Part shown: positions 1 to 4,428 of the stretch, one piece after another | Layout of the letters: each line of letters starts with the position of its first letter | Position numbering within the stretch: position 1 is the first letter of the stretch | NCBI GenBank assembly: GCA_964606695.1 | Contig: CAZSHG010000052.1 | Coordinates: forward strand, 1 to 5,076 | Length of the DNA stretch: 5,076 bases | Origin: CAZSHG01 sp964606695 [NCBI: uncultured bacterium] | Lineage (GTDB): Bacteria; UBP14; UBA6098 | Direction: 5' to 3' | Notes under the pieces: model-generated | What the model saw: only the letters and a program-made list of their open reading frames with translations | What the model was told of the DNA's origin: nothing | Database searches by the model: none | Made by a program: the position numbers and the translations under genes

Positions 1-1
1 A

Positions 2-100
2 GAAGAAAAAAATGAAAAAAAGAGCTTGACAAACGGAAGTAGCGTATTTACAATGGAAGTAGAGAAACTTTTTGATCTGGAGGTCAGATTTGATACGTGA
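2..100 (+). CDS. Possible 3' end of an upstream gene (partial)
   Basis: This frame is open from the left edge to the TGA at 98-100 and encodes a 32-residue charged tail that includes the stretch EVEKLFDLEVRFDT. No family can be recognised from so little. It is listed because every other module in this window has the same arrangement: the end of an AT-rich partner gene overlaps the start of the next RHS fragment, here by about 11 bases with the TTG at 90. It could therefore be the end of another immunity-type gene. Against this, a near-consensus promoter lies inside it and the reading frame is short. It could be chance. Confidence 0.25.
   Translation, partial: EEKNEKKSLTNGSSVFTMEVEKLFDLEVRFDT
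26..54 (+). promoter_or_regulatory. Strong sigma70-type promoter upstream of the module array
   Basis: TTGACA at 26-31 (perfect -35) is followed by a 17-base spacer and TACAAT at 49-54 (5/6 match to the -10). Transcription would start near 61. The first downstream translation signal is GGAGGT at 79-84, five bases before a TTG at 90. It is the only near-consensus promoter I see before the string of overlapping same-strand genes, so it could drive all of them to about 4132. It lets the displaced modules be expressed without any upstream parent gene. Confidence 0.6.
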
Positions 101-353
101 AGTGAAAAATTTTTGGAACAACATTGAGTCGGAAGCGATCTCGAACGACCCCTTCCGCTTTCGTTTTGACCTCGCCAACGGCAACCTCACCCGAATCCAC
201 AACACCGACGGCGGCGGCGAAGACATCAACATGGAATTCGACGCGCTGAACCGGCTAATGCGATATTATGACGCCACCGCAGGCGAGAAGGGCATTTTCT
301 CATACAACTGCGCGGGCCTCCTCGCCGCGCGCGAGGTATTTTCAAAGGAATAA
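90..353 (+). CDS. Module 1: orphan RHS/YD-repeat fragment ending in a short stub
   Basis: An 87-residue product from the TTG at 90, chosen because GGAGGT (79-84) sits five bases upstream. The frame stays open back to a TTG at 72, which has no ribosome site. Residues about 22-33 (FRFRFDLANGNL), 48-56 (MEFDALNRL) and 69-78 (IFSYNCAGLL) follow the YD-repeat pattern of RHS proteins, in which an aromatic-D pair is followed a few residues later by G/N-R-L. RHS proteins have many such repeats forming a hollow beta-cocoon; three cannot make one, so this is a displaced fragment. The first 15 or so residues are AT-rich and unrelated to YD repeats, and the YD part is GC-rich. After the last repeat only VFSKE remains before TAA, so no toxin domain is present. 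The stop lies two bases before the next gene. It may be a remnant of a longer toxin gene or a leader that couples translation to the next gene. Confidence 0.6.
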   Translation: MIREVKNFWNNIESEAISNDPFRFRFDLANGNLTRIHNTDGGGEDINMEFDALNRLMRYYDATAGEKGIFSYNCAGLLAAREVFSKE

Positions 354-355
354 AA

Positions 356-973
356 ATGAAAATCAAACCATTCAATTTGCTGATCTTGTTTTTTATTATA
401 GGGGCTATTTCACCAGCTTTTGCGGAAGAACGTTACCAGATTGAGGCCGAAATGGGTCTCATTGAAGTCCCACAGGAAGTTACCTTCAATAATCCAGAAG
501 TTCGTATTGGCGGATTTGACCATTTCTGGAAGTTATCGATATTCGATCCGGATTCCGTATTCATCTTTGCCTTAGAACTTGGCAGAAAGAAACGTTCCAA
601 TTTGTTATTCTCTGCTGATCCTTTAGATAGTTGTTATTCTGTAATTTGGGAAATTATATCAGTAATAACAGAAGATACAAACGCCATTAATTGGGCGATT
701 GGTTGCGAAGAACTTCGCGTTGAACGCACTGATTCAAGTCTATTATTCTCCGGTGAAATAACTTTCGAGAACGATATTGAAGGTTTGAAAGCTATGCCAA
801 TGACTGTCTGCGGAGCTTGCGATGTCCTATGGGACGGACTTGAAGCGCCGGAAAGTTCAAAAATAAACGTCGTTTTAGTAAAGCCGAATGTTGTCGTAAC
901 CGATAGCATTGGTGACGGTCCTGATCCCAAACACGATATCACATTCTTTCGCTGGAGTATAGAACCAAAATGA
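356..973 (+). CDS. Secreted/periplasmic protein of unknown family, candidate immunity protein
   Basis: A 205-residue protein. The ATG is preceded by AAAGGA at 344-349 with six-base spacing. Residues 1-23 form a clear Sec signal peptide: K2 and K4, a hydrophobic core at 8-18, and a cleavage motif ending AFA before EE. The mature part is acidic and looks beta-rich, with cysteines at 93, 117, 152 and 155 (the last two as CGAC), which could form disulfides in the periplasm. I do not recognise the family. It is AT-rich compared with the flanking YD fragments, starts two bases after module 1's stop and ends in an ATGA overlap with module 2. Position, small size and composition fit an Rhs-type immunity gene whose partner toxin is missing or reduced to the preceding stub. 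That role is inference; it could instead be an ordinary cargo gene. Confidence 0.75.
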   Translation: MKIKPFNLLILFFIIGAISPAFAEERYQIEAEMGLIEVPQEVTFNNPEVRIGGFDHFWKLSIFDPDSVFIFALELGRKKRSNLLFSADPLDSCYSVIWEIISVITEDTNAINWAIGCEELRVERTDSSLLFSGEITFENDIEGLKAMPMTVCGACDVLWDGLEAPESSKINVVLVKPNVVVTDSIGDGPDPKHDITFFRWSIEPK

Positions 974-1170
974 GCGTCCTGGACATGATAACCAAAGCCA
1001 ACGGCGACGAACTCGGTTTCGATTTCGATATGCTTGGCCGCCTGCGCCGCTACGACACTGACACCCGCGAGAGCACCTTCAACTACGACGGCACCAAGCG
1101 TTTCGGCGATTTCGACGACGGCTGGAACGAGGGAAATACTTTTTTGATACTTTTTTCGGAAGGAGAGTGA
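970..1170 (+). CDS. Module 2: orphan RHS/YD-repeat fragment ending in a short stub
   Basis: A 66-residue product whose ATG overlaps the previous stop (ATGA at 970-973), which suggests translation by reinitiation; the only upstream purine run is GGAG at 954-957. Residues about 8-53 are YD-repeat core, including FDFDMLGRLRRYDTDT and the following FNYDGTKRFGDFDDGW. From 1028 to 1127 the DNA matches 1604-1703 of module 3 at 94 of 100 positions. After the shared tryptophan codon the sequence changes abruptly to AT-rich DNA encoding NEGNTFLILFSEGE and then TGA. In module 3 the same core continues for another 65 residues, so here the core is cut short and joined to what may be the last codons of a lost toxin. 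The next gene's ribosome site lies within this stub. Confidence 0.65.
   Translation: MSVLDMITKANGDELGFDFDMLGRLRRYDTDTRESTFNYDGTKRFGDFDDGWNEGNTFLILFSEGE
1028..1127 (+). repeat. Core repeat A, copy 1 (module 2)
   Basis: One hundred bases of YD-repeat core, with 94 identical to 1604-1703. The six differences are four third-position synonymous changes and one two-base change turning Gly into Tyr (LGR to LYR). The right end coincides with the switch to AT-rich DNA. This marks a recombination or deletion joint. Confidence 0.85.
1136..1157 (+). repeat. Tandem 11-base repeat with two T6 runs
   Basis: ATACTTTTTT occurs twice with an 11-base period (1136-1146 and 1147-1157), in the stub at the end of module 2 just before the ribosome site of the next gene. 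It may be a slippage product or junction scar. Confidence 0.5.
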
Positions 1171-1172
1171 GC

Positions 1173-1565
1173 ATGAAGAAGACAATTATATATTCATTAA
1201 TAATATTCGCAATATTGATTATAATAATACTTTTTTCTCTTTGGGGGCCATACTGGGTTCATCTCTACATTCCTTGTTTAAATATTGGAAATAGAGTTAG
1301 AGTTAGGGATTATAGTGGAAGGAATTCTGCGAGTATAAGGGCAAGATTCTTTTTAACAGACGCTTTATATGATGAAGAGTTCTATACGCTCTGGATTGGG
1401 TCACATGACAATGAAAAATATATAAAAAAATACCCTTACGGAACTGATGCAATCAAATTAAAATGGGCAGATTATGTTCATGATAATAATGTCCTATTCG
1501 TTTATTATCGTTTCAGCGCTAGATACTACACTGACACCCTAAAGGTCAATGACATCGCTAAATAA
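1173..1565 (+). CDS. Single-TM anchored protein, candidate immunity protein
   Basis: A 130-residue protein. The ATG at 1173 is preceded by AGGAG at 1161-1165 with seven-base spacing; a GTG at 1167 in the same frame is possible but badly placed. Residues 2-3 are lysines and about 4-24 are an uninterrupted hydrophobic helix (IIYSLIIFAILIIIILF), so this is an N-terminal membrane anchor or an uncleaved signal with the remainder, about 105 residues, outside the cytoplasm. That remainder is rich in Tyr, Arg and Asp and has one Cys after the TM. I recognise no family. The gene is AT-rich, and its 3' end overlaps the ATG of module 3 by 17 bases. As in module 1 it follows a core fragment with no toxin body, which fits an immunity gene kept after toxin loss. 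That reading is inferred from context only. Confidence 0.75.
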   Translation: MKKTIIYSLIIFAILIIIILFSLWGPYWVHLYIPCLNIGNRVRVRDYSGRNSASIRARFFLTDALYDEEFYTLWIGSHDNEKYIKKYPYGTDAIKLKWADYVHDNNVLFVYYRFSARYYTDTLKVNDIAK

Positions 1566-2385
1566 AAATAAAGACGGCGTTAGATTGATTCAAATTAATT
1601 TAAATATGCTTTACCGCCTGCGCCGCTACGACACCGACACCCGCGAGAGCACCTTCAACTACGACGGCACAAAGCGTTTTGGCGATTTCGACGACGGATG
1701 GAAACGTTACCACTGGTGCAAATCCCAGTTCCTCGGCTACGAGGACGACACGAACACCTACTACATCGTCCCGGACATTCACGGTAGCACGAAGGTCATC
1801 TTCACCCACGCCGGCACAATAGTGAACCGCCTCGACTACGACACCCTCGGCAAAATCCGCAACCAGGATGCAAGCCCGCAGGTGGAGTTGTTATGGAGGG
1901 GGATGTATTTTAACTCAGATTCACAACTTTATTTCGATTATGACTTCTGCAATATCATAGATCCTGATTTTGGCAAAAGATTTGGTGGAATCTCTTCTGG
2001 CGGTATAAATCCGCCATTTATTCCGTTACCCGACGAAAACGTGGGAGATAACCCTTTAAATACTGTATGGAATTATATTGTTGGTGGAGCTATAATCGGC
2101 GGTGTTATCATTGGGGGGTATTGGGTTTATCAGTGCGAAAACCTTCACCGTCGGAGAAGAACTTTAATAAATCAAATAAATACTATGAATGGTCTCAGCG
2201 ACGCGGCATTACGAGAAGCACAAGCCGCGCTATATGATTTTTCTAGTTATAACGCCTGGGCAGATTGGGCTGATAACGAACGCGATGATATTAATAGAGG
2301 ATTAGATGCTTATCATTGCTATGGCCCAAGAGTTGGTGGCGGTTCATTAACTGGAGGTGTTGGCGGTGGATCGTCGAGTGACTAA
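1549..2385 (+). CDS. Module 3: RHS core tail with a membrane-segment C-terminal domain (candidate Rhs-CT toxin)
   Basis: A 278-residue protein from the ATG at 1549, which overlaps the previous gene; an in-frame ATG at 1606 sits at the start of the core homology. Residues about 20-116 are RHS core. They end with YYIVPDIHGSTKVIF and NRLDYDTLGKIRNQDA, the equivalents of the usual Y-x-x-D-x-x-G-S-T and N-R-Y-D-Y-D-P-F-G motifs of RHS-associated core domains. Residues about 117-147 hold a degenerate version of the closing motif (QLYFDY then DPDFGKRF). A linker with PFIPLP and NPLN precedes a TM at about 174-195 with glycine repeats (GGAIIGGVIIGG), then HRRRR. The tail of about 75 residues is helical (AALREAQAALYDF), then acidic and aromatic, and ends in Gly/Ser. 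By analogy with Rhs C-termini this should be the toxic end. The glycine-zipper-like helix suggests membrane insertion, but no toxin family is recognisable and it might only be an anchor. It is a fragment: a full RHS protein has well over 1000 residues. Confidence 0.7.
   Translation: MTSLNKNKDGVRLIQINLNMLYRLRRYDTDTRESTFNYDGTKRFGDFDDGWKRYHWCKSQFLGYEDDTNTYYIVPDIHGSTKVIFTHAGTIVNRLDYDTLGKIRNQDASPQVELLWRGMYFNSDSQLYFDYDFCNIIDPDFGKRFGGISSGGINPPFIPLPDENVGDNPLNTVWNYIVGGAIIGGVIIGGYWVYQCENLHRRRRTLINQINTMNGLSDAALREAQAALYDFSSYNAWADWADNERDDINRGLDAYHCYGPRVGGGSLTGGVGGGSSSD
1604..1703 (+). repeat. Core repeat A, copy 2 (module 3)
   Basis: Second copy of the 100-base core segment. Its left edge coincides with the switch from AT-rich immunity-gene and leader DNA to GC-rich core. 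On the right it continues into core repeat B at 1710, which shows the native order A then B of the parent gene. Confidence 0.85.
1710..1896 (+). repeat. Core repeat B, copy 1 (module 3)
   Basis: A 187-base segment matching 2849-3035. Only three differences fall in the first 137 bases; ten fall in the last 50. It encodes the HWCKSQFLGYEDD to VELLW part of the RHS core, and all similarity at the DNA level stops after the tryptophan codon at 1894-1896. Confidence 0.88.
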
Positions 2386-2833
2386 TATATATTTTAAAGC
2401 AATGATTTCGTTATTAATTGCGATTATTTGGATAATGGCGACCTTTTATTTGCCAATATTCGGTTTAGTTGATTTTGTTTTTGCCTGGCCTTTAATTTTT
2501 TTGGGTATCATTCTCTTCTTAGAAAGAATTTCTTACAAAAACAAAAAAGTAGAAAAAGCTATAATAATAAAACTCCCAAAATATATAGAAAAAACCACTT
2601 TTTTTGTTCTTGGATTTATATTATTTAGCGTAGTTTATTTTCCCTGGGTGTTTATTATTATATCATCGATTATCAATAATGAATTCATTTTGTTTTGTAA
2701 ATCAAGGATCGGATTAATAACTGCAATTATTAATGGAGTATTTTATTTTATTTCATGTTATTATTTACTTTCACATTTATGGTTATTCAAGTCAAGACAG
2801 AATGAAAATGAAATTAGCGCAAATAAAAACTAA
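2366..2833 (+). CDS. Four-TM membrane protein, candidate immunity to module 3
   Basis: A 155-residue protein from the GTG at 2366, chosen because GGAGGT at 2353-2358 lies seven bases upstream; it overlaps the end of the module 3 gene by 20 bases. An ATG at 2402 is in frame but has no ribosome site and would clip the first helix region. Hydrophobic helices lie at about 13-33, 35-52, 78-102 and 116-140. A basic loop (KNKKVEK) follows helix 2 and a polar C-terminal tail follows helix 4. No family is recognised. Known immunity proteins against pore-forming or membrane-inserting bacteriocins and contact-dependent toxins are often small polytopic inner-membrane proteins, so pairing with a partner that has a glycine-rich TM is coherent. 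The direct overlap and the AT-rich composition shared with the toxin tail support transfer as one unit. Confidence 0.75.
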   Translation: MDRRVTNIYFKAMISLLIAIIWIMATFYLPIFGLVDFVFAWPLIFLGIILFLERISYKNKKVEKAIIIKLPKYIEKTTFFVLGFILFSVVYFPWVFIIISSIINNEFILFCKSRIGLITAIINGVFYFISCYYLLSHLWLFKSRQNENEISANKN

Positions 2834-3407
2834 TATAGTACAAGCCAACCACTGGTGCAAATCCCAGTTCCTCGGCTACGAGGACGACCCGAACACATAT
2901 TACATCGTCCCGGACATTCACGGTAGCACGAAGGTCATCTTCACCCACGCCGGCACAATAGTGAACCGCCTCGACTACGACACCCTGGGCAAAATCCGAA
3001 ATCAGGACGCGGCACCACAGGTGGAGTTGCTGTGGAATAATAAGTCCTTTAATACTTCGCTTGACCTTTATTTTTCAATAAACAATGAAATATACGATCC
3101 AATTTTAGGCTTTGCTTTTGATAATTCCAGAAATCTGGATGAAAAGTTTGTTAACGGAAAAGTAATACCTATACCTGGTTTCGATTATGATGGTTCCGGA
3201 GTTGGTTCTCTGGAAACTGTTCCTGAAGTAGTTATAATTACTATAGGAGCGGCGGCTATAGCATTCGGTGTTGCGTGTGGTATTTATCTATCGCGTCGGA
3301 GGATCTGCCTTAGAGAGGAACCAGTATGGGGTGAAAGACCGGATGGAAGCAGATATGTTATTCGTTGGGAATGTGTTGAATGGGGTTGGAGTGGACAAAA
3401 TTCATGA
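2802..3407 (+). CDS. Module 4: RHS core tail with a second, different TM-containing C-terminal domain (candidate Rhs-CT toxin)
   Basis: About 201 residues from the ATG at 2802, overlapping the previous gene by 32 bases. ATGs at 2733 and 2808 are alternatives; none has a convincing ribosome site, so the start is uncertain. Residues 17-78 are RHS core nearly identical to module 3 (from HWCKSQFLGYEDD to VELLW). Residues about 79-108 again hold a worn closing motif (LDLYFS then YDPILGF). A linker with VIPIPG precedes a TM at about 143-164 (VVIITIGAAAIAFGVACGIY), then SRRR and a 35-residue tail rich in Trp, Glu and Arg with cysteines. The layout (linker, TM, Arg cluster, tail) parallels module 3, but the tail is shorter and unrelated. 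If it is a toxin, the active part is either the TM or this small tail. No known toxin motif is visible. Confidence 0.68.
   Translation: MKMKLAQIKTNIVQANHWCKSQFLGYEDDPNTYYIVPDIHGSTKVIFTHAGTIVNRLDYDTLGKIRNQDAAPQVELLWNNKSFNTSLDLYFSINNEIYDPILGFAFDNSRNLDEKFVNGKVIPIPGFDYDGSGVGSLETVPEVVIITIGAAAIAFGVACGIYLSRRRICLREEPVWGERPDGSRYVIRWECVEWGWSGQNS
2849..3035 (+). repeat. Core repeat B, copy 2 (module 4)
   Basis: Second full-length copy of the 187-base core segment, lacking repeat A upstream. Its left edge abuts the AT-rich 3' end of the module 3 immunity gene, 15 bases beyond its stop. The right edge is the same VELLW codon as in module 3. Its first 137 bases are identical to 3991-4127. Confidence 0.88.
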
Positions 3408-3416
3408 GGGAATAAT

Positions 3417-3938
3417 ATGAAATTTAAACTACAAATGGTTAATGTTTCATCTACGCTATTCGCATTAGCGTGTTTAATAGCAATTATTTTTTTATTCTCC
3501 GATAGCTATCTATCAGTTTCTTTTCTTAGTTTACCTGTCCTTCTCATAATAAATTCCATTTCTTTCATTGTGCTTTCAATAGACAATCAAAAAACTAAAA
3601 AGACTTGGTTATACGTAATCTCATTAATCCTTATTATCCCTTTAATAATTTCACTTATTAAGCGTATTATTTCAGATTGTAATACGATAGAGATTTTACA
3701 TACCACTAGTTATTTTCTTTTCTGGACAATCATCGCCTTCGGCATTAATATTCCAGTAAGCTATAAGAGGATTCTAATTGTATCAAGTATCTTATTATTG
3801 TTGTTGTTAACATCATATTTATCGGACTTTTTCGCATGGCGAATTATCATTGAATTTTTGGTTCTGGCTTACGTTACAAACCTAATCCATCACTTATATC
3901 TTAGAAGTAATAAACTATGTATTCATACCCAAGAATAA
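3417..3938 (+). CDS. Polytopic membrane protein (about six TM), candidate immunity to module 4
   Basis: A 173-residue protein. Its ATG is preceded by AGGGA at 3407-3411, and it begins nine bases after the stop of module 4. Hydrophobic segments lie at about 9-28, 33-55, 64-81, 94-112, 118-136 and 141-157, separated by short polar loops (DNQKTKKT; SLIKR). It is strongly AT-rich and shows no detectable similarity to the four-TM protein of module 3. No family is recognised. Its place directly behind a TM-containing Rhs tail repeats the module 3 arrangement and supports a membrane immunity role. Its 3' end overlaps the start of module 5 by 22 bases, and core DNA resumes exactly at its stop codon (3936-3938). 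Confidence 0.75.
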   Translation: MKFKLQMVNVSSTLFALACLIAIIFLFSDSYLSVSFLSLPVLLIINSISFIVLSIDNQKTKKTWLYVISLILIIPLIISLIKRIISDCNTIEILHTTSYFLFWTIIAFGINIPVSYKRILIVSSILLLLLLTSYLSDFFAWRIIIEFLVLAYVTNLIHHLYLRSNKLCIHTQE

Positions 3939-4132
3939 ACTACGACGGCACCAGGCGTTTCGGCGATTTCGACGGCGGCTGGAAACGTCACCACTGGTGC
4001 AAATCCCAGTTCCTCGGCTACGAGGACGACCCGAACACATATTACATCGTCCCGGACATTCACGGTAGCACGAAGGTCATCTTCACCCACGCCGGCACAA
4101 TAGTGAACCGCCTCGACTACGACACCCCTTGA
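3917..4132 (+). pseudogene. Module 5: RHS core fragment truncated before any C-terminal domain
   Basis: A 71-residue frame from the ATG at 3917 to TGA at 4130-4132. Residues about 8-71 are core, from INYDGTRRFGDFDGGWKR through HWCKSQFLGYEDD to NRLDYDTP. It joins part of the repeat seen in modules 2 and 3 to the repeat seen in modules 3 and 4. The match with module 4 is perfect over 3991-4127, then ends abruptly at the codons for D-T, where modules 3 and 4 continue with LGKIRNQDA. The closing motif, TM and toxin are all absent, and no immunity gene follows. This looks like a dead copy whose 3' part was lost by recombination or rearrangement at a boundary followed by repeat-rich spacer. It could still serve as homology for exchange of incoming modules. 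Confidence 0.7.
3938..4127 (+). repeat. Partial core repeat A joined to truncated core repeat B (module 5)
   Basis: Bases 3938-3987 match the second half of repeat A (AACTACGACGGCACC onward), with K to R and D to G changes. Bases 3991-4127 are identical to the first 137 bases of repeat B in module 4. The copy begins at the stop codon of the preceding membrane-protein gene and stops inside the core. Confidence 0.85.
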
Positions 4133-4137
4133 AAATG

Positions 4138-4173
4138 CTTCGACACCACGGACACTGAGCCTGTCGAAGTGTC
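4138..4173. repeat. REP-like palindromic element, possible weak terminator
   Basis: Two overlapping inverted repeats lie just after module 5. CTTCGACA (4138-4145) pairs with TGTCGAAG (4162-4169), an 8-bp stem. GACACT (4151-4156) pairs with AGTGTC (4168-4173), a 6-bp stem. The core TGAGCCTGTCGAAG resembles the dispersed TGAGC-TGTCGAAG palindromes I know from many environmental bacterial genomes. ATTTT follows, so it might terminate the array transcript, but the T-run is short. Confidence 0.5.
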
Positions 4174-4230
4174 ATTTTAGAAAAAAGCTCAACGAGAACA
4201 GGCTTCTACATACTCAGCCATCGGATAGGT

Positions 4231-4250
4231 CATTGAGCGGAGCCGAAACG
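4231..4250. repeat. Second REP-like element, degenerate
   Basis: CATTGAGCGGAGCCGAAACG resembles another dispersed intergenic element (CATTGAGCGGAGTCGAAATG type), with its palindromic end CATT/AATG weakened here to AACG. This recognition is from memory and unverified. It sits in the non-coding spacer about 60 bases after the first element. Confidence 0.35.
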
Positions 4251-4262
4251 CCATCCTCCCCC

Positions 4263-4297
4263 AACTCTCCACTCTACACTCTCAACTCTCAACTCCC
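4263..4297. repeat. Pyrimidine-rich short direct repeats
   Basis: Imperfect units of about seven bases on the theme AACTCTC follow each other (for example CTCAACTCTCAACTCCC near the end). The tract has almost no G and is part of the 4133-4428 spacer, where I see no gene. The function is unknown; it may be replication slippage. Confidence 0.5.
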
Positions 4298-4352
4298 AAA
4301 CCCCTGCCCCAAGCTACCCCCAGGACTTTTTTCAAAAAATATAATTTTTCCC

Positions 4353-4383
4353 TTGACATTTTCTAATCCGGGCATTTTATTAT
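4353..4383 (+). promoter_or_regulatory. Sigma70-like promoter for the downstream gene
   Basis: A perfect -35 TTGACA lies at 4353-4358. The -10 is ambiguous: TTTATT at 4376-4381 with a 17-base spacer, or TATTAT at 4378-4383 with 19. A/T-rich DNA at about 4326-4349 upstream of the -35 resembles an UP element. The start site would be near 4388-4390, about 40 bases before the ATG at 4429. It separates this gene from the Rhs-type array as its own transcription unit. Confidence 0.5.
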
Positions 4384-4428
4384 TCACATGGCCTCATTAA
4401 CCCAAAGGCCGGAAACGAAGGTTGTCCG

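Noticed and set aside
634-1185. Long minus-strand open frame (183 codons)
   Set aside because: It lies opposite the signal-peptide gene and YD fragment 2. The product is Ser/Val/Ala-rich low-complexity of the kind made by the complement of GAC/GGC-rich coding DNA, and it has no ribosome site.
1600-1809. Minus-strand open frame (69 codons)
   Set aside because: It is the antisense of the RHS core repeat. Its similarity to part of the 634-1185 frame only reflects the duplicated core DNA.
2733-2801. Upstream ATG at 2733 as the start of the module 4 gene
   Set aside because: It would overlap the four-TM gene by about 100 bases, has no ribosome site, and the extra residues are an out-of-frame reading of the membrane helix. 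ATG 2802 or 2808 fits the short-overlap pattern of the other modules better, though it is not proven.
1028-4127. Repeats considered as a CRISPR array or insertion sequence
   Set aside because: The repeats are 100-187 bases, protein-coding and spaced by complete genes. There are no short regular spacers, no terminal inverted repeats and no transposase.
4133-4428. Search of the 3' spacer for tRNA, other RNA or a small gene
   Set aside because: No cloverleaf or convincing small frame was seen. Only the palindromes, the pyrimidine repeats and the promoter described above are supported.
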